In this document: positions 25,430 through 34,680 of the stretch, piece after piece | How the letters are laid out: the number at the start of each line of letters is the position of its first letter | Position numbering within the stretch: the stretch's first letter is position 1 | NCBI RefSeq assembly: GCF_024584705.1 | Contig: NZ_CP097384.1 | Location: forward strand, 1,364,001-1,428,000 | Length of the DNA stretch: 64,000 nt | DNA from: Blastopirellula sp. J2-11 | GTDB taxonomy: Bacteria > Planctomycetota > Planctomycetia > Pirellulales > Pirellulaceae | Direction of reading: 5' to 3' | Notes under the pieces: generated by a model | What the model was told of the DNA's origin: nothing | What the model saw: the letters and a program-made list of their open reading frames with translations, nothing else | Databases searched by the model: none | Translations under genes and position numbers: made by a program

Positions 25430-26731
25430 ATGGCGTCCACAGAAACGACATCTCGTTCTGCAGAACTTTATCAGCGTGCCTGCCGCTCGTTAGCGACCGG
25501 CGTTTCCAGTTCATTGCGGCGTTTTGTGACCGAAACGCCTTTATATATTGACCATGCCGACGGTGCTCACTTTTACGATGTCGACGGCAATTGCCGAGCC
25601 GACTATACCCTGGGTTGGGGACCGTTGATCGTCGGCTCGAACCATGCCGGCATCAATACGGCCGTCGCGCGGCAGTTGGCCAAAGGATACACCTACGGTT
25701 GTCAGCACGTCGCCGAAATTGAATTGGCCGAGCTGATCGTCGAATCGGTCCCCGGCGTCGAGCAGGTGATTTTCTCGAATACCGGAACCGAGGCGATTCA
25801 GTCGGCGATTCGGATCGCTCGCGCCCATACAGGCCGTGACAAGATCTTGAAATTTGAGGGTCACTACCACGGTTGGTTGAATAACGTTTTGGTTTCTTAC
25901 CGGCCGAAGTCGGAAGATACGACGCTGGCGCAGCCCACCTGCGGCGGGCAGCCGGCTAGCGAATATGCCGATACGCTGGTTTTGCCGTGGAATGACATCG
26001 AGGCGCTAAAGGATCTGTTCGCGCGTCGCGGTGACGAAATTGCCTGCGTCTTGACCGAGCCAATTTTGGCGAACTCGGGCAGTTGCATGCCGCAGCCGGG
26101 TTATCTAGAAGCGTTGATCGAACTTTGCCGCGAGCATGGCGCCGTATCAATCTTCGACGAAGTGATCACCGGCTTTCGGATCGCCTTGGGAGGCGCGCGA
26201 GAATATTTCGGCGTTGAGCCTGATCTTTCGGTCTATGGCAAAGCATTGGCCGGCGGATTTACGATGTCGGCGGTTGGCGGACGAGCGGAGATGTTTGAAG
26301 TTCTCCGCGATCAACGGACGATCCATTCGGGCACCTACAACGGTACGACTTTCAATATCATCGCCGCGATCGAGACGATTCGCGAATTGCGCAAACCGGG
26401 CACATACGAACGAATGAACGCTCATGGCCAAGCAGTCGCGGAGACGCTGGTCACGGCGGCGGAAAAGGTTGGTTTAGACGCAGTCGTCAGCGGCGTCGGC
26501 TCGGTCTTTTCGGTACACTTTGGCGTGAAGCAAGCTCCCCGCGACTATCGTGAGACGACCCGCACCGACATGCAAACCTACACCCGTTTTCGGGCGGCGA
26601 TGCTCGACAACGGCGTGCAACTGTTGCCTGACGCGCGCTGGTATATTGGGACGCAACATGATGAAGCCGTCTTGGAGCATGTGATCAACGCAATTGAATC
26701 ATCGATGAAGGATACGGTGCGATGCAGCTAG
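25430..26731 (+). CDS. Class III aminotransferase, glutamate-1-semialdehyde-mutase-like (433 aa)
   Basis: PLP fold type I enzyme: VIFSNTGTEAIQSAIRIARA, GHYHGW, the IFDEVITGFR Asp that holds the pyridine nitrogen, and Schiff-base Lys271 in YGKALAGG. It resembles HemL-type aminomutases and related transaminases, but position 2 of an FAH-RidA-M81 catabolic cluster argues against tetrapyrrole synthesis. GGAGA precedes the ATG. The 3' end overlaps the FAH gene by 10 bases. Substrate unknown; probably an amino acid or amino aldehyde of the same pathway as its neighbours. Confidence 0.9.
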   Translation: MASTETTSRSAELYQRACRSLATGVSSSLRRFVTETPLYIDHADGAHFYDVDGNCRADYTLGWGPLIVGSNHAGINTAVARQLAKGYTYGCQHVAEIELAELIVESVPGVEQVIFSNTGTEAIQSAIRIARAHTGRDKILKFEGHYHGWLNNVLVSYRPKSEDTTLAQPTCGGQPASEYADTLVLPWNDIEALKDLFARRGDEIACVLTEPILANSGSCMPQPGYLEALIELCREHGAVSIFDEVITGFRIALGGAREYFGVEPDLSVYGKALAGGFTMSAVGGRAEMFEVLRDQRTIHSGTYNGTTFNIIAAIETIRELRKPGTYERMNAHGQAVAETLVTAAEKVGLDAVVSGVGSVFSVHFGVKQAPRDYRETTRTDMQTYTRFRAAMLDNGVQLLPDARWYIGTQHDEAVLEHVINAIESSMKDTVRCS

Positions 26732-27573
26732 TTCAGTTTGGCCCGTTGGGCAAAGAGAAGCCCGGCCTGTTAACCGCCAACGGCGCAAGAAAAGATTTAA
26801 GCTCCGTTTTCGAACGCTACGACCGCGAGTTCTTCCAGTCGGGCGGGCTTGGGCGTCTGGCCGAAATCAGCGGAGCGCTCGATAGTTACCCTGACGTCGC
26901 GGAAGATGTTCGCTGGGGAGCGCCGATTGCGCGGCCCGGTAAGGTGGTTTGCATCGGCCTGAACTACGCCGATCACGCGACCGAATCAGGGATGCCGATT
27001 CCGGAAGAGCCGATTATCTTTTTCAAAGCGGCCAATACCGTCGTCGGTCCGTACGACGAAGTGTTGATTCCGCGGAAGAGTGAAAAGACCGACTGGGAAG
27101 TCGAACTGGGAGTCGTGATCGGCAAAGAGGCGCGCTACCTCGAGAGCGTTGATCAGGCTGCGGCGCACATCGCCGGCTATTGCATCTCGCACGATGTTTC
27201 GGAGCGTCACTTCCAGTTGGAACGAGGCGGCCAATGGGTGAAGGGCAAGAGCTGCGATACGTTCAATCCGCTCGGCCCATTTCTGGCGACGTCGGACGAA
27301 GTCGCCAACGTCAACGATTTGGCGATGCAGTTGGACGTCAACGGCGAGCGAATGCAGACCGGCAATACGCGGACAATGATTTTTGATCCGTACTATTTGG
27401 TCTATTATTTGTCGCAGTTCATGACGCTGGAAGCAGGCGACTTGCTCTCGACCGGCACTCCGCCAGGCGTTGGACTGGGGATGAAACCTCCCCGCTTTCT
27501 GAAGTCAGGCGACGCAATCAAGCTGTCGATCGCCGGGTTGGGAGAGCAACGACAGGTCTGCAAGAACGCCTAG
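26722..27573 (+). CDS. Fumarylacetoacetate hydrolase family protein (283 aa)
   Basis: The FAH fold: KVVCIGLNYADHATE, then PIIFFKAANTVVGP, metal ligands in DWEVELGVVIGK, and SHDVSERHFQLERGGQWVKG. The C-terminal motif LLSTGTPPGVG is the family's hallmark. These enzymes cleave or decarboxylate beta-keto acids or hydrate dienoates, using Mg2+. It begins inside the aminotransferase gene (10-base overlap), so the two act in one pathway. A clear terminator follows. The exact substrate is not readable. Confidence 0.92.
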   Translation: MQLVQFGPLGKEKPGLLTANGARKDLSSVFERYDREFFQSGGLGRLAEISGALDSYPDVAEDVRWGAPIARPGKVVCIGLNYADHATESGMPIPEEPIIFFKAANTVVGPYDEVLIPRKSEKTDWEVELGVVIGKEARYLESVDQAAAHIAGYCISHDVSERHFQLERGGQWVKGKSCDTFNPLGPFLATSDEVANVNDLAMQLDVNGERMQTGNTRTMIFDPYYLVYYLSQFMTLEAGDLLSTGTPPGVGLGMKPPRFLKSGDAIKLSIAGLGEQRQVCKNA

Positions 27574-27598
27574 TAGCGATCGCATCGAAATTAGAACA

Positions 27599-27632
27599 GG
27601 GCTGCGAGTCAATCACCTCGCAGCCCCTTCTT
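27599..27632 (+). terminator. Intrinsic terminator after the FAH gene
   Basis: GGGCTGCGAG-TCAATCAC-CTCGCAGCCC is a perfect 10-bp stem followed by CTTCTTTAT. It lies 26 bp after the stop and just before the end of the convergent SGNH gene. Confidence 0.75.
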
Positions 27633-28885
27633 TATGGGATCTGTTTCTGACCCGCGAACCAATCGCCGACGATCTCGTTGGCGCTGCGCGTTTCGCCTGG
27701 CGACCGTCCAATAAAGAGAAGATCTTTGCCGGCGATGATGCGGCTCGCCAAGCCAAGATACTTCTTTTGCCTGGCTGTTTCGTTGGGCGACTCAAGCGGC
27801 AGGATCGGCACGACGTCCCAAGCTCCGCCGCTTTGCGGCAGACTGTAATTTAACACCCACTGATACTCGCGAATGAATTCGTCCTGAGACGCCGCAAACG
27901 CTTGGGGGGGAAGCGGCGGGATCACCAAGTGAGGTTTCAAACCGCGAATTTGCTTCGCCCATTGCGCCGCTGCGGCGATCGTTTGCTCTTTGGCTGGCCA
28001 GACGACGAGGTCAAACTTCGCCTCTGGATAAAGTCGTTTCAACTCCTCCGGCACGATCGTGTCGTATGGCGGCGCGGCGATCAGCTTGATGGTTTCTTTT
28101 CGCGCAAGCCGATCCGAGGTGACTTGGAGCGTGCCGAGCGGAGCCGGCGTTTCGACGAAAGCAATCGGTCGGCCAGAAATCGTGGAACCGATCAACTCCG
28201 CAAATCGAAGATGCCCTGTCATATTGGGGTGAATCTCATCACTCATCAGCAACGACCAGCCGAGCGGATCTTCTGTGCGAATCCTTCGCCACTGGTCGAA
28301 CAGATCGACAAGCGGTAGTTTGAAACCAGCGGCGATGGATCGCGCAGCGTCGACGTACTGCGCCAGTTTCGCTTCGGGGCGAGCTTCCGTTTCGGAAACG
28401 GCGTTCGGGGTACATACGATGACTTTGGCGCCTCCGTCCTGGCAGCGTCGAATGATCTCACGCATGTTTCGTTGGTAATCTTCCAGCGGAACGCGGGCGA
28501 CGTCATTCATGCCGAAACTGACGATAACCAGTTGCGGCTGTTTCGCAATGACATCTCTGTCAATTCGTGCGAGCGCGTTAACGGTCGTGTGGCCGCTCCG
28601 ACCAGCGTTGATCATTTGCAGATCGGCATTGGGATAGGCAATCTTCAAAGCAATCCCCAGCATGTCGCACCAGGCGCGTTTGCTTCCGCTGTGATAGTAG
28701 ACGCCGGTGATGCTGTCGCCAAAACAGACGATCTTCGTCAATTCGCCATCGGCGAGTCTCTGTTGGACTTTGCTAAGTGGGTTGGCCGCACTCTCTTCGG
28801 CAAGCAACGGCGTCGCCGCAAACAATGAAAACGCCACAAGGCTAACAGCAACGCATCGACCGATGATTGGATTGGTGGCGGTCAT
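27632..28885 (-). CDS. Secreted SGNH/GDSL-type esterase (417 aa)
   Basis: The signal peptide (about residues 1-29) is followed by an SGNH hydrolase domain: block I CFGDSITG with Ser58, block III SFGMNDVA, and block V DEIHPN with the Asp-x-x-His pair. About 190 extra residues follow the domain, with a second alpha/beta-looking part. Such secreted planctomycete enzymes commonly act as carbohydrate or lipid esterases. ATG 28885 gives a clean signal peptide; an upstream ATG at 28951 would add 22 charged residues before it. Not packed with its neighbours. Confidence 0.88.
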   Translation of the reverse strand: MTATNPIIGRCVAVSLVAFSLFAATPLLAEESAANPLSKVQQRLADGELTKIVCFGDSITGVYYHSGSKRAWCDMLGIALKIAYPNADLQMINAGRSGHTTVNALARIDRDVIAKQPQLVIVSFGMNDVARVPLEDYQRNMREIIRRCQDGGAKVIVCTPNAVSETEARPEAKLAQYVDAARSIAAGFKLPLVDLFDQWRRIRTEDPLGWSLLMSDEIHPNMTGHLRFAELIGSTISGRPIAFVETPAPLGTLQVTSDRLARKETIKLIAAPPYDTIVPEELKRLYPEAKFDLVVWPAKEQTIAAAAQWAKQIRGLKPHLVIPPLPPQAFAASQDEFIREYQWVLNYSLPQSGGAWDVVPILPLESPNETARQKKYLGLASRIIAGKDLLFIGRSPGETRSANEIVGDWFAGQKQIP

Positions 28886-28908
28886 CTTTTCTTTCTCTTG
28901 TCCGAATT

Positions 28909-29285
28909 CTCTTCGTAGCCAGCTGCGTAGGCGAGGGAAATGCGTTGGCAAGCAAATGACGAATGTCTAAGGAAGGAAGAAACGACTTGGTCCTTTGGTC
29001 TGCATTAGACATTTTGTCCGACCGCATTTCCCTCGCTTGCGCCCTTTGAAGTTGCGCTATTTCGAATCAATCGAACACTAGCCCGCCAGCGCCAGCGAGG
29101 GAATAGAGTTGGCGATCCTAACACGGATTGAAGTGGCGAGCCGTATTCCCTCGCTCGCGCAGCGGGCTAGTGTGACGATTTTCGGTGGATTCGGACCCTG
29201 TTTGATCGTGCTTCACCCGTGTTCAACACTTCCTGAATTGCCCAATAGCGCAGCCTCAAAACTTGCGCTGCGGGCTACGAAGAGG
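28909..29285. repeat. Dispersed inverted-repeat element, copy B
   Basis: The ends TCTTCGTAGCC (28909) and GGGCTACGAAGAGG (29272-29285) form the same inverted outer arms as in copy A at 3864-4220. The interior phrase CCGCATTTCCCTCGCT..GCGC (from 29022) continuing to GTTGCGCTATTT, and AATAGCGCAGCCTCAAAACT towards the right end, also match copy A closely. No open frame. It fills the gap between an SGNH gene and a HEAT-repeat gene and carries a smaller inverted repeat inside. Confidence 0.82.
29075..29173. repeat. Nested inverted repeat within element B
   Basis: Arms of about 30 bases: ACACTAGCCCGC then AGCGAGGGAATA on the left (29075-29105), and their reverse complement TATTCCCTCGCT then GCGGGCTAGTGT on the right (29144-29173), with a few mismatches in between. 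The 99-bp block looks like a REP- or MITE-type unit inserted into the larger element. Confidence 0.75.
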
Positions 29286-29302
29286 TAATAAAACTGTTGC
29301 AA

Positions 29303-30166
29303 TTACATGCTTTTGCCTAGCATGCACAACGCCTGAGCGGCGCGGATGCGGACGTCAAGATCTTCGTCGTTGAGCAATTTGGTCAGCGCTGGTACGGCGG
29401 TCGCGAGCTTGGCGTGTCCGCAAAACTCGGCCGCATAGACGCGCACGAGCGGATCTTTGTGGTTGAGATCCGCTTGCAGCGTTGCGCTTCCGGCTTCGTC
29501 GCCAAAGGTCGCCAATGCGGCATGAAAGTAGACCTTGTGCCGCGGATCGGTGATCGACTTGGCCCGTTCCCGCACGGCGGCGATATCGCTGTCGTCGCCG
29601 CTGACCGCCATCGTCCAGACGGCCAGGCGAGCCATGTTGTCATCGTCGCCGCTCAAGTAGTGGTGAATCGATCGTCGGGCTTCGGCGTCTCCGTGTCGCG
29701 CGAGGGCAGCCGCCGCCAAAAGTTGTTTGATCGGCGACTTTTCATCGTTCATATGTTGCTTGAGCAGCACGCCATCGCCGATTTGTTCGATTTTGAAGAG
29801 AGACTCGCAGGCATGACCATGTCCATAAGGATCTTCGCTGGCTAATACTTCCCACAAGACGCTGATCGCAGATGCGTCGCCGGCGCGAAAAAGTTCGCGG
29901 GCAACCCCACAGCGATGTTGTGCGTCTTCCACGGTCGGCAGCTTCGGCTGAAGGGCCGTGCGGACTTCATCGCCGGCTCCCGTCAAAGTGAGCGCTTCGG
30001 CCGCGTGCATCGAGGGCCAGAACTGATCGGTCGTGAGTCCATCTCGTAAAGTTTTCATGCATTGATTCCGAGTAGCGGTTGTGATCGTCGTAGACTCGCC
30101 TGCGAAGGCGGTCGTTACGGAGAGGACAAATAGCGTCGAAGTTACAATTTGACGAGTGGTTCGCAT
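29303..30166 (-). CDS. Secreted HEAT-repeat protein (287 aa)
   Basis: The signal peptide (about residues 1-23) is followed by tandem helical HEAT-like repeats; a clear one near the end is AVPALTKLLNDEDLDVRIRA. The N-terminal part shares a C...L...L...W.SxHAAE.L pattern with the protein encoded at 48122-49027, so the two are paralogues. Such proteins serve as scaffolds; no catalytic motif is present. It lies 27 bp after the threonine-synthase-like gene, at the end of a long minus-strand run, and probably belongs to that transcript. Confidence 0.82.
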   Translation of the reverse strand: MRTTRQIVTSTLFVLSVTTAFAGESTTITTATRNQCMKTLRDGLTTDQFWPSMHAAEALTLTGAGDEVRTALQPKLPTVEDAQHRCGVARELFRAGDASAISVLWEVLASEDPYGHGHACESLFKIEQIGDGVLLKQHMNDEKSPIKQLLAAAALARHGDAEARRSIHHYLSGDDDNMARLAVWTMAVSGDDSDIAAVRERAKSITDPRHKVYFHAALATFGDEAGSATLQADLNHKDPLVRVYAAEFCGHAKLATAVPALTKLLNDEDLDVRIRAAQALCMLGKSM

Positions 30167-30193
30167 CGGAGACGACCCTGTGTGAAGGTGAGT

Positions 30194-31255
30194 TTAATGG
30201 CGCGATGAATCGTACAGTAGCTGCTTGAATTGAGCGAGCGAAATCGTAGGACAGTCGCTGGCTTCCAACATCGTGTCAATCGAATCGAGATCTTTGAAGC
30301 CAGTCCCTGTCACCAAACAAATAACGGTCGCTGTTGACGAAATATGGCCAGCGGCGATCGCCTGTTTCAGTCCGGTCAACGGTACGGCTCCAGCGGGTTC
30401 TGAAAAGATTCCTTCCTGTTGCGCCAAATCCTTTTGCGATTCATAAATGTCAGCGTCCGCTACCAACCAGCCGGTTCCGCCGCTCGTACGACAAGCGGTG
30501 ATGACGGCGTCTCCATCAATCACCGACGCGACCTGCAGACCGCTGATCTTCGTGGTGCAAGCGGTTGCTTGAGCTTGATCCAATCCGTCGCGCAGCGGAC
30601 CGGCGATGGTGTTGTTGCCGATCGGCTGTACGCAGTGAACTTGTGGGGTAGCGTCGATCTGCTGGTTCTCGACGGCTGTCCAAAAGCCGCGAGCGACGGC
30701 CAGCGTTAGTCCGCCGCCGCCGGCACAGGAAAAAACGTGATCGGCCTGTTGGCGATTTGCAGAAAGTTGCGCGGCGATTTCACGGCCGATCGCTTCGACT
30801 CCGCTCATCCCAATCGGGCTGTAGTGATAGGCGCTGATCTGCAATTGTGCGTCAGGCTGATTTCCGAGTTGCTGCAAAAATTCAAAGGTTGCCTGCGTCA
30901 CCTGAGCGTCATGGCCGAAGCCTGCGATCTTTTTGATATCGGCGCCATAGGCCATCATTTGCCGCAGTTTGCCGCCGGGAGCACCGTCGACAATCGCAAT
31001 TGTACACGGCATGCCAGCCGCCGCCGCATAAGCGGCAAGCGCCGATCCGGTATTTCCGCTGGAGGTCGCAATCACACGGCGCTTCCCTTGTCGCCGCATA
31101 TCGGCAATCGCCGCCGCGGCGAAGCGATCTTTATACGAGCCGGTGGGATTGACCGTCTCGAGCTTGAAATAGAGATTCTCCAGTCCCAACGCAGGACCGA
31201 TCCGCTGCGAGCGAACGAGCGGCGTATTTCCTTCACCAAGCGAGATGGGATCCAT
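30194..31255 (-). CDS. Threonine-synthase-like PLP enzyme, fold type II (353 aa)
   Basis: PLP lyase/synthase: SLGEGNTPL, Schiff-base Lys42 in NPTGSYKDR, phosphate/carboxylate loop TSSGNTGSA, and the C-terminal VCLVTGTGFKD. It most resembles threonine synthases, but the location in a catabolic run suggests beta-elimination or replacement on another amino acid. ATG 31255 has an AAGAGA 9 bases upstream; TTG at 31279 would abut the SDR stop exactly but has no ribosome site, so the start is uncertain. Enamine products of such enzymes are RidA substrates, and RidA genes lie at both ends of the wider cluster. Confidence 0.85.
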   Translation of the reverse strand: MDPISLGEGNTPLVRSQRIGPALGLENLYFKLETVNPTGSYKDRFAAAAIADMRRQGKRRVIATSSGNTGSALAAYAAAAGMPCTIAIVDGAPGGKLRQMMAYGADIKKIAGFGHDAQVTQATFEFLQQLGNQPDAQLQISAYHYSPIGMSGVEAIGREIAAQLSANRQQADHVFSCAGGGGLTLAVARGFWTAVENQQIDATPQVHCVQPIGNNTIAGPLRDGLDQAQATACTTKISGLQVASVIDGDAVITACRTSGGTGWLVADADIYESQKDLAQQEGIFSEPAGAVPLTGLKQAIAAGHISSTATVICLVTGTGFKDLDSIDTMLEASDCPTISLAQFKQLLYDSSRH

Positions 31256-31279
31256 CGTAGGGAGTCTCTTGTCGGTCAA

Positions 31280-32098
31280 TTAGGAGGGAGGGAAATCTTG
31301 TGGAAACTGCCGCTGTTTGAGTGAATAGGGAGTCGCTTGATGACGCCAGCCGCCGTCGATCCCGATACATGCGCCGGACATATAGCTGGCGTCGTCGCTC
31401 GCCAACATCGCGATCGAACGGGCGATCTCTCCGGCTTGCGCAAACCGGCGGAGCGGAATCATCTCTTCGGCATAGCGGCGTATCGCGTGACTGACGTCTT
31501 CTCCATCACTGGAGACATAGTCGGCGCTCATTTCGGTGTCGATAGCGCCGAGATTAAGACTGAGCACACGCACGCCGACTGGGCCGTAGAGAGCGGCTAA
31601 TTCATAGGTCAGTGAGTCGAGTCCTCCCTTTGCGGCTACATAGGCGGGGCAAATGCCGGGAGCCAGTTGCGATTGAATACTGGAGATATTCAAAATTACG
31701 CCGCGCCGTTCGGGCTCCATCGCGGCCGCGCACCATTTGGCGAGAAACGCTGGCGCCGTCAGGCAGATTCGTAACGTCTTGTCCCACTCGTCCGGTTCCA
31801 TCGTGCGCATCGTGCCGATCTTCCGCCAGGCGGCGTTGTTCACCAGCACATCGATCCGACCAAATTGGTGCAGAGTTCGATCGATCGCAGAACGAGCGAA
31901 AACGAGATCGCTGAGGTCGCCTGAGCAGACGATCGACTGAGCGCCGAGCTTTTCGATCTCATCGGCCAACGATTGCAAACGCGCCTGATTGCGAGCGATC
32001 AGAACGCAGTCATAGCCGCGTCGCGCGAACTCCTGCGCCGTTTCGGCGCCGATGCCTTGCGATGCGCCGGTGACCACCACCAGGGGACGACTATTCAT
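31280..32098 (-). CDS. Short-chain dehydrogenase/reductase (272 aa)
   Basis: Classical SDR: VTGASQGIGAET, VNNAA, catalytic Ser140, Tyr153 and Lys157 (YVAAKGG), and the C-terminal CIGIDGGW. The cofactor region LIARNQARL suggests NADP(H). ATG 32098 follows a possible TTG at 32101 and overlaps the deacylase gene by 8 bases; the stop abuts the PLP enzyme gene. The symporter-deacylase-SDR-PLP enzyme order suggests uptake, deacylation, oxidation and cleavage of one substrate. Confidence 0.92.
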   Translation of the reverse strand: MNSRPLVVVTGASQGIGAETAQEFARRGYDCVLIARNQARLQSLADEIEKLGAQSIVCSGDLSDLVFARSAIDRTLHQFGRIDVLVNNAAWRKIGTMRTMEPDEWDKTLRICLTAPAFLAKWCAAAMEPERRGVILNISSIQSQLAPGICPAYVAAKGGLDSLTYELAALYGPVGVRVLSLNLGAIDTEMSADYVSSDGEDVSHAIRRYAEEMIPLRRFAQAGEIARSIAMLASDDASYMSGACIGIDGGWRHQATPYSLKQRQFPQDFPPS

Positions 32099-33008
32099 CA
32101 AACGCGCCTCTCTCTGCGGGATCTTCGAGAATCACGGCCAGACAGTCGCCCACATCGACGGCCGGCAAGACGCGGCGCGTGATCAGGCGACCGCGCTGCG
32201 TGGCGCAGATCGGCGTGGGATGGAGCGTTTGCGGATCGTAGATGCGTCCTAGTTCGTCGCCGGGGACGATCATCGTGTCGAGCGCCGCTGATGCTTCATA
32301 GTAGCCGGCGACCGGGGCAGGGTAGTTGATCTGTAAGTGTCCGCTGGCGTCGCGATCATCTTCGATCACATAACGATCGACGTCGATTGTTGCGGGCAGA
32401 TCGGCAATCATTTTGAATGCGGCCATTACCTGCAGGCAACCTTGGACATAAGCGGCGACGCCATCGGGATTGCAGCCTCCGCCGCCGCCCCATTCGGCAT
32501 AGATCGCTGGAACGTTGGCGTCGCGCGCCGCCGAAAGTGAACGACCTTCCAATCGGGCGGAAGTTCCCCAGATGATCGGCAACCCGAAGGCGGCGGCCAT
32601 CTGACGCTGCGTCTCCAACGTGGCGGCGTCGGAGACCAGCATGTAGCCGACCAGTGGAGAGATTTCCATCGCCAGCCCCCCGGTATGCAGATCGATCAGG
32701 AAGTCGGCTTCTTCGATCAACTCGTTGGCCGCAAACGCGATTTGTTCGGTTGGTTTACCATGACGGAAACCGGGAAACGTCCGCGCGAGATCCAGTCGAT
32801 CCGAGCCGGTGCGACTGCGGCTGACAAACGCTGGATGATTAGCGATCGGTACAAGCGTGACGGTCCCGCGGAGTTGGCGAGAATCGATCGTCTCGGCCAG
32901 GCGACGAACCGCGGCGATCGGCTCGTATTCATCCCCATGAACGCCAGCCAGAATCAACAGATGCGGGCCATGAATGGCGCCGGCAATTTCAATGCGTTGC
33001 AGATTCAT
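32091..33008 (-). CDS. M14-type deacylase of the AstE/aspartoacylase family (305 aa)
   Basis: Zinc carboxypeptidase-like fold with the expected ligands: His24 and Glu27 in GVHGDEYEP, His108 in DLHTGG, and a likely catalytic Glu172 (YAEWGGG). Relatives remove acyl groups (succinyl, acetyl) from amino acids or ectoine derivatives. ATGA overlap with the symporter gene ahead and an 8-base overlap with the SDR gene behind show tight coupling. The substrate is probably an N-acylated compound imported by the symporter, which is inference. Confidence 0.9.
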   Translation of the reverse strand: MNLQRIEIAGAIHGPHLLILAGVHGDEYEPIAAVRRLAETIDSRQLRGTVTLVPIANHPAFVSRSRTGSDRLDLARTFPGFRHGKPTEQIAFAANELIEEADFLIDLHTGGLAMEISPLVGYMLVSDAATLETQRQMAAAFGLPIIWGTSARLEGRSLSAARDANVPAIYAEWGGGGGCNPDGVAAYVQGCLQVMAAFKMIADLPATIDVDRYVIEDDRDASGHLQINYPAPVAGYYEASAALDTMIVPGDELGRIYDPQTLHPTPICATQRGRLITRRVLPAVDVGDCLAVILEDPAERGAFDE

Positions 33009-34666
33009 CCAATTGAAGAATCAATAGAGGGAGAGGGGGAATGATTGGCCGAATCGTGGTCGACCGCTTGATTGGATTTGGAAGAAACCATCGTATGAAT
33101 CGTCAGCCCTTGAAGGTCGCCTTGGGGTTGGGGAAGGATCCAACTGACGACATAGCCGACCAGTGCGCAGGTCAGCGTGCCAGCCGCGCCTGACAGATAG
33201 ACATGCAGCGTCGAGTCGAATTGAACCATCGCCGTCGCCGCAGCGCCGGCCGCTAGTCCGACCAGGGCGCCGATCCAGTTGGCGCGCGTGGTGAAGACCG
33301 CCAGCAAAAAGATGCCGGAGAGGCCGCCGCCGAGCATGCCGAGCATTAAATTAAAATAGTCGAACAACGACGTGATATTCAGGACGGCCATGACCAGCGC
33401 CATCGAAGTGCCGAGGATTCCGATCAAGAGCGTCAACAAACGAGCGACGCGAATCTCTGCGCTCGGTTTGGCAGGCCCAGCCAAACGAAGCCAGAAATCG
33501 TTGACGATCGCTGATGCGATCGAGTTCATGCTGGAGTCAAGCGAACTCATCGCGGCGGCGAAGATTGCAGCGATCACCAGACCGGCGACGCCGGCAGGAA
33601 GTTGCTGCATGACAAACCAGGGAACGACCTGGTCGGCTTTGCCGGGGGATGCGATTTCCGGATGTAGTTGATAGAAGCCCCACAGCGAAGTACCGAGCAG
33701 CAGAAACAAAAAGCCGGTCGGAATTGTCATCAGTCCGTTGAGCCATATGCTACGTGCGGCCGATTTCTCGTCAGGCGTAGTCAAGTATCGCTGCACGACC
33801 GTTTGATCGGTCGTGTAGGCGATCAGATTGATAAAGAAAAAGCCGACCAGCAAGACCCAGGTTGAAGGTTCGCTGGGAGTCGCTGACCAGGTGAAGATCG
33901 TCAGTTTGTCGGCTGAACTGGCCAACTCATACAACTGCATCGGACCGCCGATCTCGAAGATCGACACGGCCAAGCAAAGGAGCGCACCGCCGATCAAAAC
34001 GATGACTTGAACGACATCGGTCCAGATCACCGCTTCCATTCCGCCGAGTACCGTATAGATGGTCGCCAGCGTTCCCATCAGGATCACCGCGACCAGCACA
34101 TTACTTCCGGTCGCGGCTGCGATCGCAACAGCAGGCAGCAAGAGAACGATCCCCATTCGGCCTACTTGGAAGGCAATAAAGATCAAGCTGGCGATCAGTC
34201 GCACCGATAGATGAAACCGACGTTCAAGATATTGATAGGCGGTCTGCACTTGAAGCCGACGAAACAGCGGCAGATAGAAGTAAACGATCAGCGGCGCCAT
34301 CAGTAGCGTAGTCCAGCCGCCGACGATCTTTGTCCAGTTGCCATCAGGAGCGAGCGCCAGCGCTGGAACCGCCATGAACGTGATCGCGGAGAGTTGCGTG
34401 CCGTAGATCGAAAGGCCCGCCGCCCACCAGGGAATGCGTCCGCCGGCCAGAAAAAAGTCTTCACCACTCGATTCGCTGCGAGAAAAATAGCCGCCGATCC
34501 CGACCATCGCGGCCAGGTAAGCGATCAACACCGCCCAGTTCACCCAGCCGAAGCTAGGAGCGGCGATCGACGATGCGACTGTAGGCTCTTGAGCGCAAGC
34601 GACGCCGGTCGCTCCGGCGAGAACGAGCGGCGTAAGACCGACAACGACGTAGGTGGATAATCTCAA
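33005..34666 (-). CDS. Sodium:solute symporter, SSF family (553 aa)
   Basis: Thirteen or so hydrophobic segments, with SSF signatures including SGEDFFLAGGRIPWW near the start, YQYLERRF, GGMEAVIWTDVVQ and a FAAAMSSLDSSMNS segment carrying Na+-site serines. The family takes up sialic acid, sugars, proline and carboxylates with Na+. The start codon appears to be TTG and is preceded by a signal-peptide-like helix, unusual for a bacterial SSF protein but seen in planctomycetes. It is flanked by DapA-type and deacylase genes, so it is probably the importer for this pathway. Confidence 0.92.
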   Translation of the reverse strand: MRLSTYVVVGLTPLVLAGATGVACAQEPTVASSIAAPSFGWVNWAVLIAYLAAMVGIGGYFSRSESSGEDFFLAGGRIPWWAAGLSIYGTQLSAITFMAVPALALAPDGNWTKIVGGWTTLLMAPLIVYFYLPLFRRLQVQTAYQYLERRFHLSVRLIASLIFIAFQVGRMGIVLLLPAVAIAAATGSNVLVAVILMGTLATIYTVLGGMEAVIWTDVVQVIVLIGGALLCLAVSIFEIGGPMQLYELASSADKLTIFTWSATPSEPSTWVLLVGFFFINLIAYTTDQTVVQRYLTTPDEKSAARSIWLNGLMTIPTGFLFLLLGTSLWGFYQLHPEIASPGKADQVVPWFVMQQLPAGVAGLVIAAIFAAAMSSLDSSMNSIASAIVNDFWLRLAGPAKPSAEIRVARLLTLLIGILGTSMALVMAVLNITSLFDYFNLMLGMLGGGLSGIFLLAVFTTRANWIGALVGLAAGAAATAMVQFDSTLHVYLSGAAGTLTCALVGYVVSWILPQPQGDLQGLTIHTMVSSKSNQAVDHDSANHSPSPSIDSSIG

Positions 34667-34680
34667 AATGGACCTGCTGT

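Noticed and set aside
25430-26731. hemL for tetrapyrrole synthesis
   Set aside because: Fold and length fit, but overlap with an FAH gene and the RidA/M81 neighbourhood argue for a catabolic class III aminotransferase.
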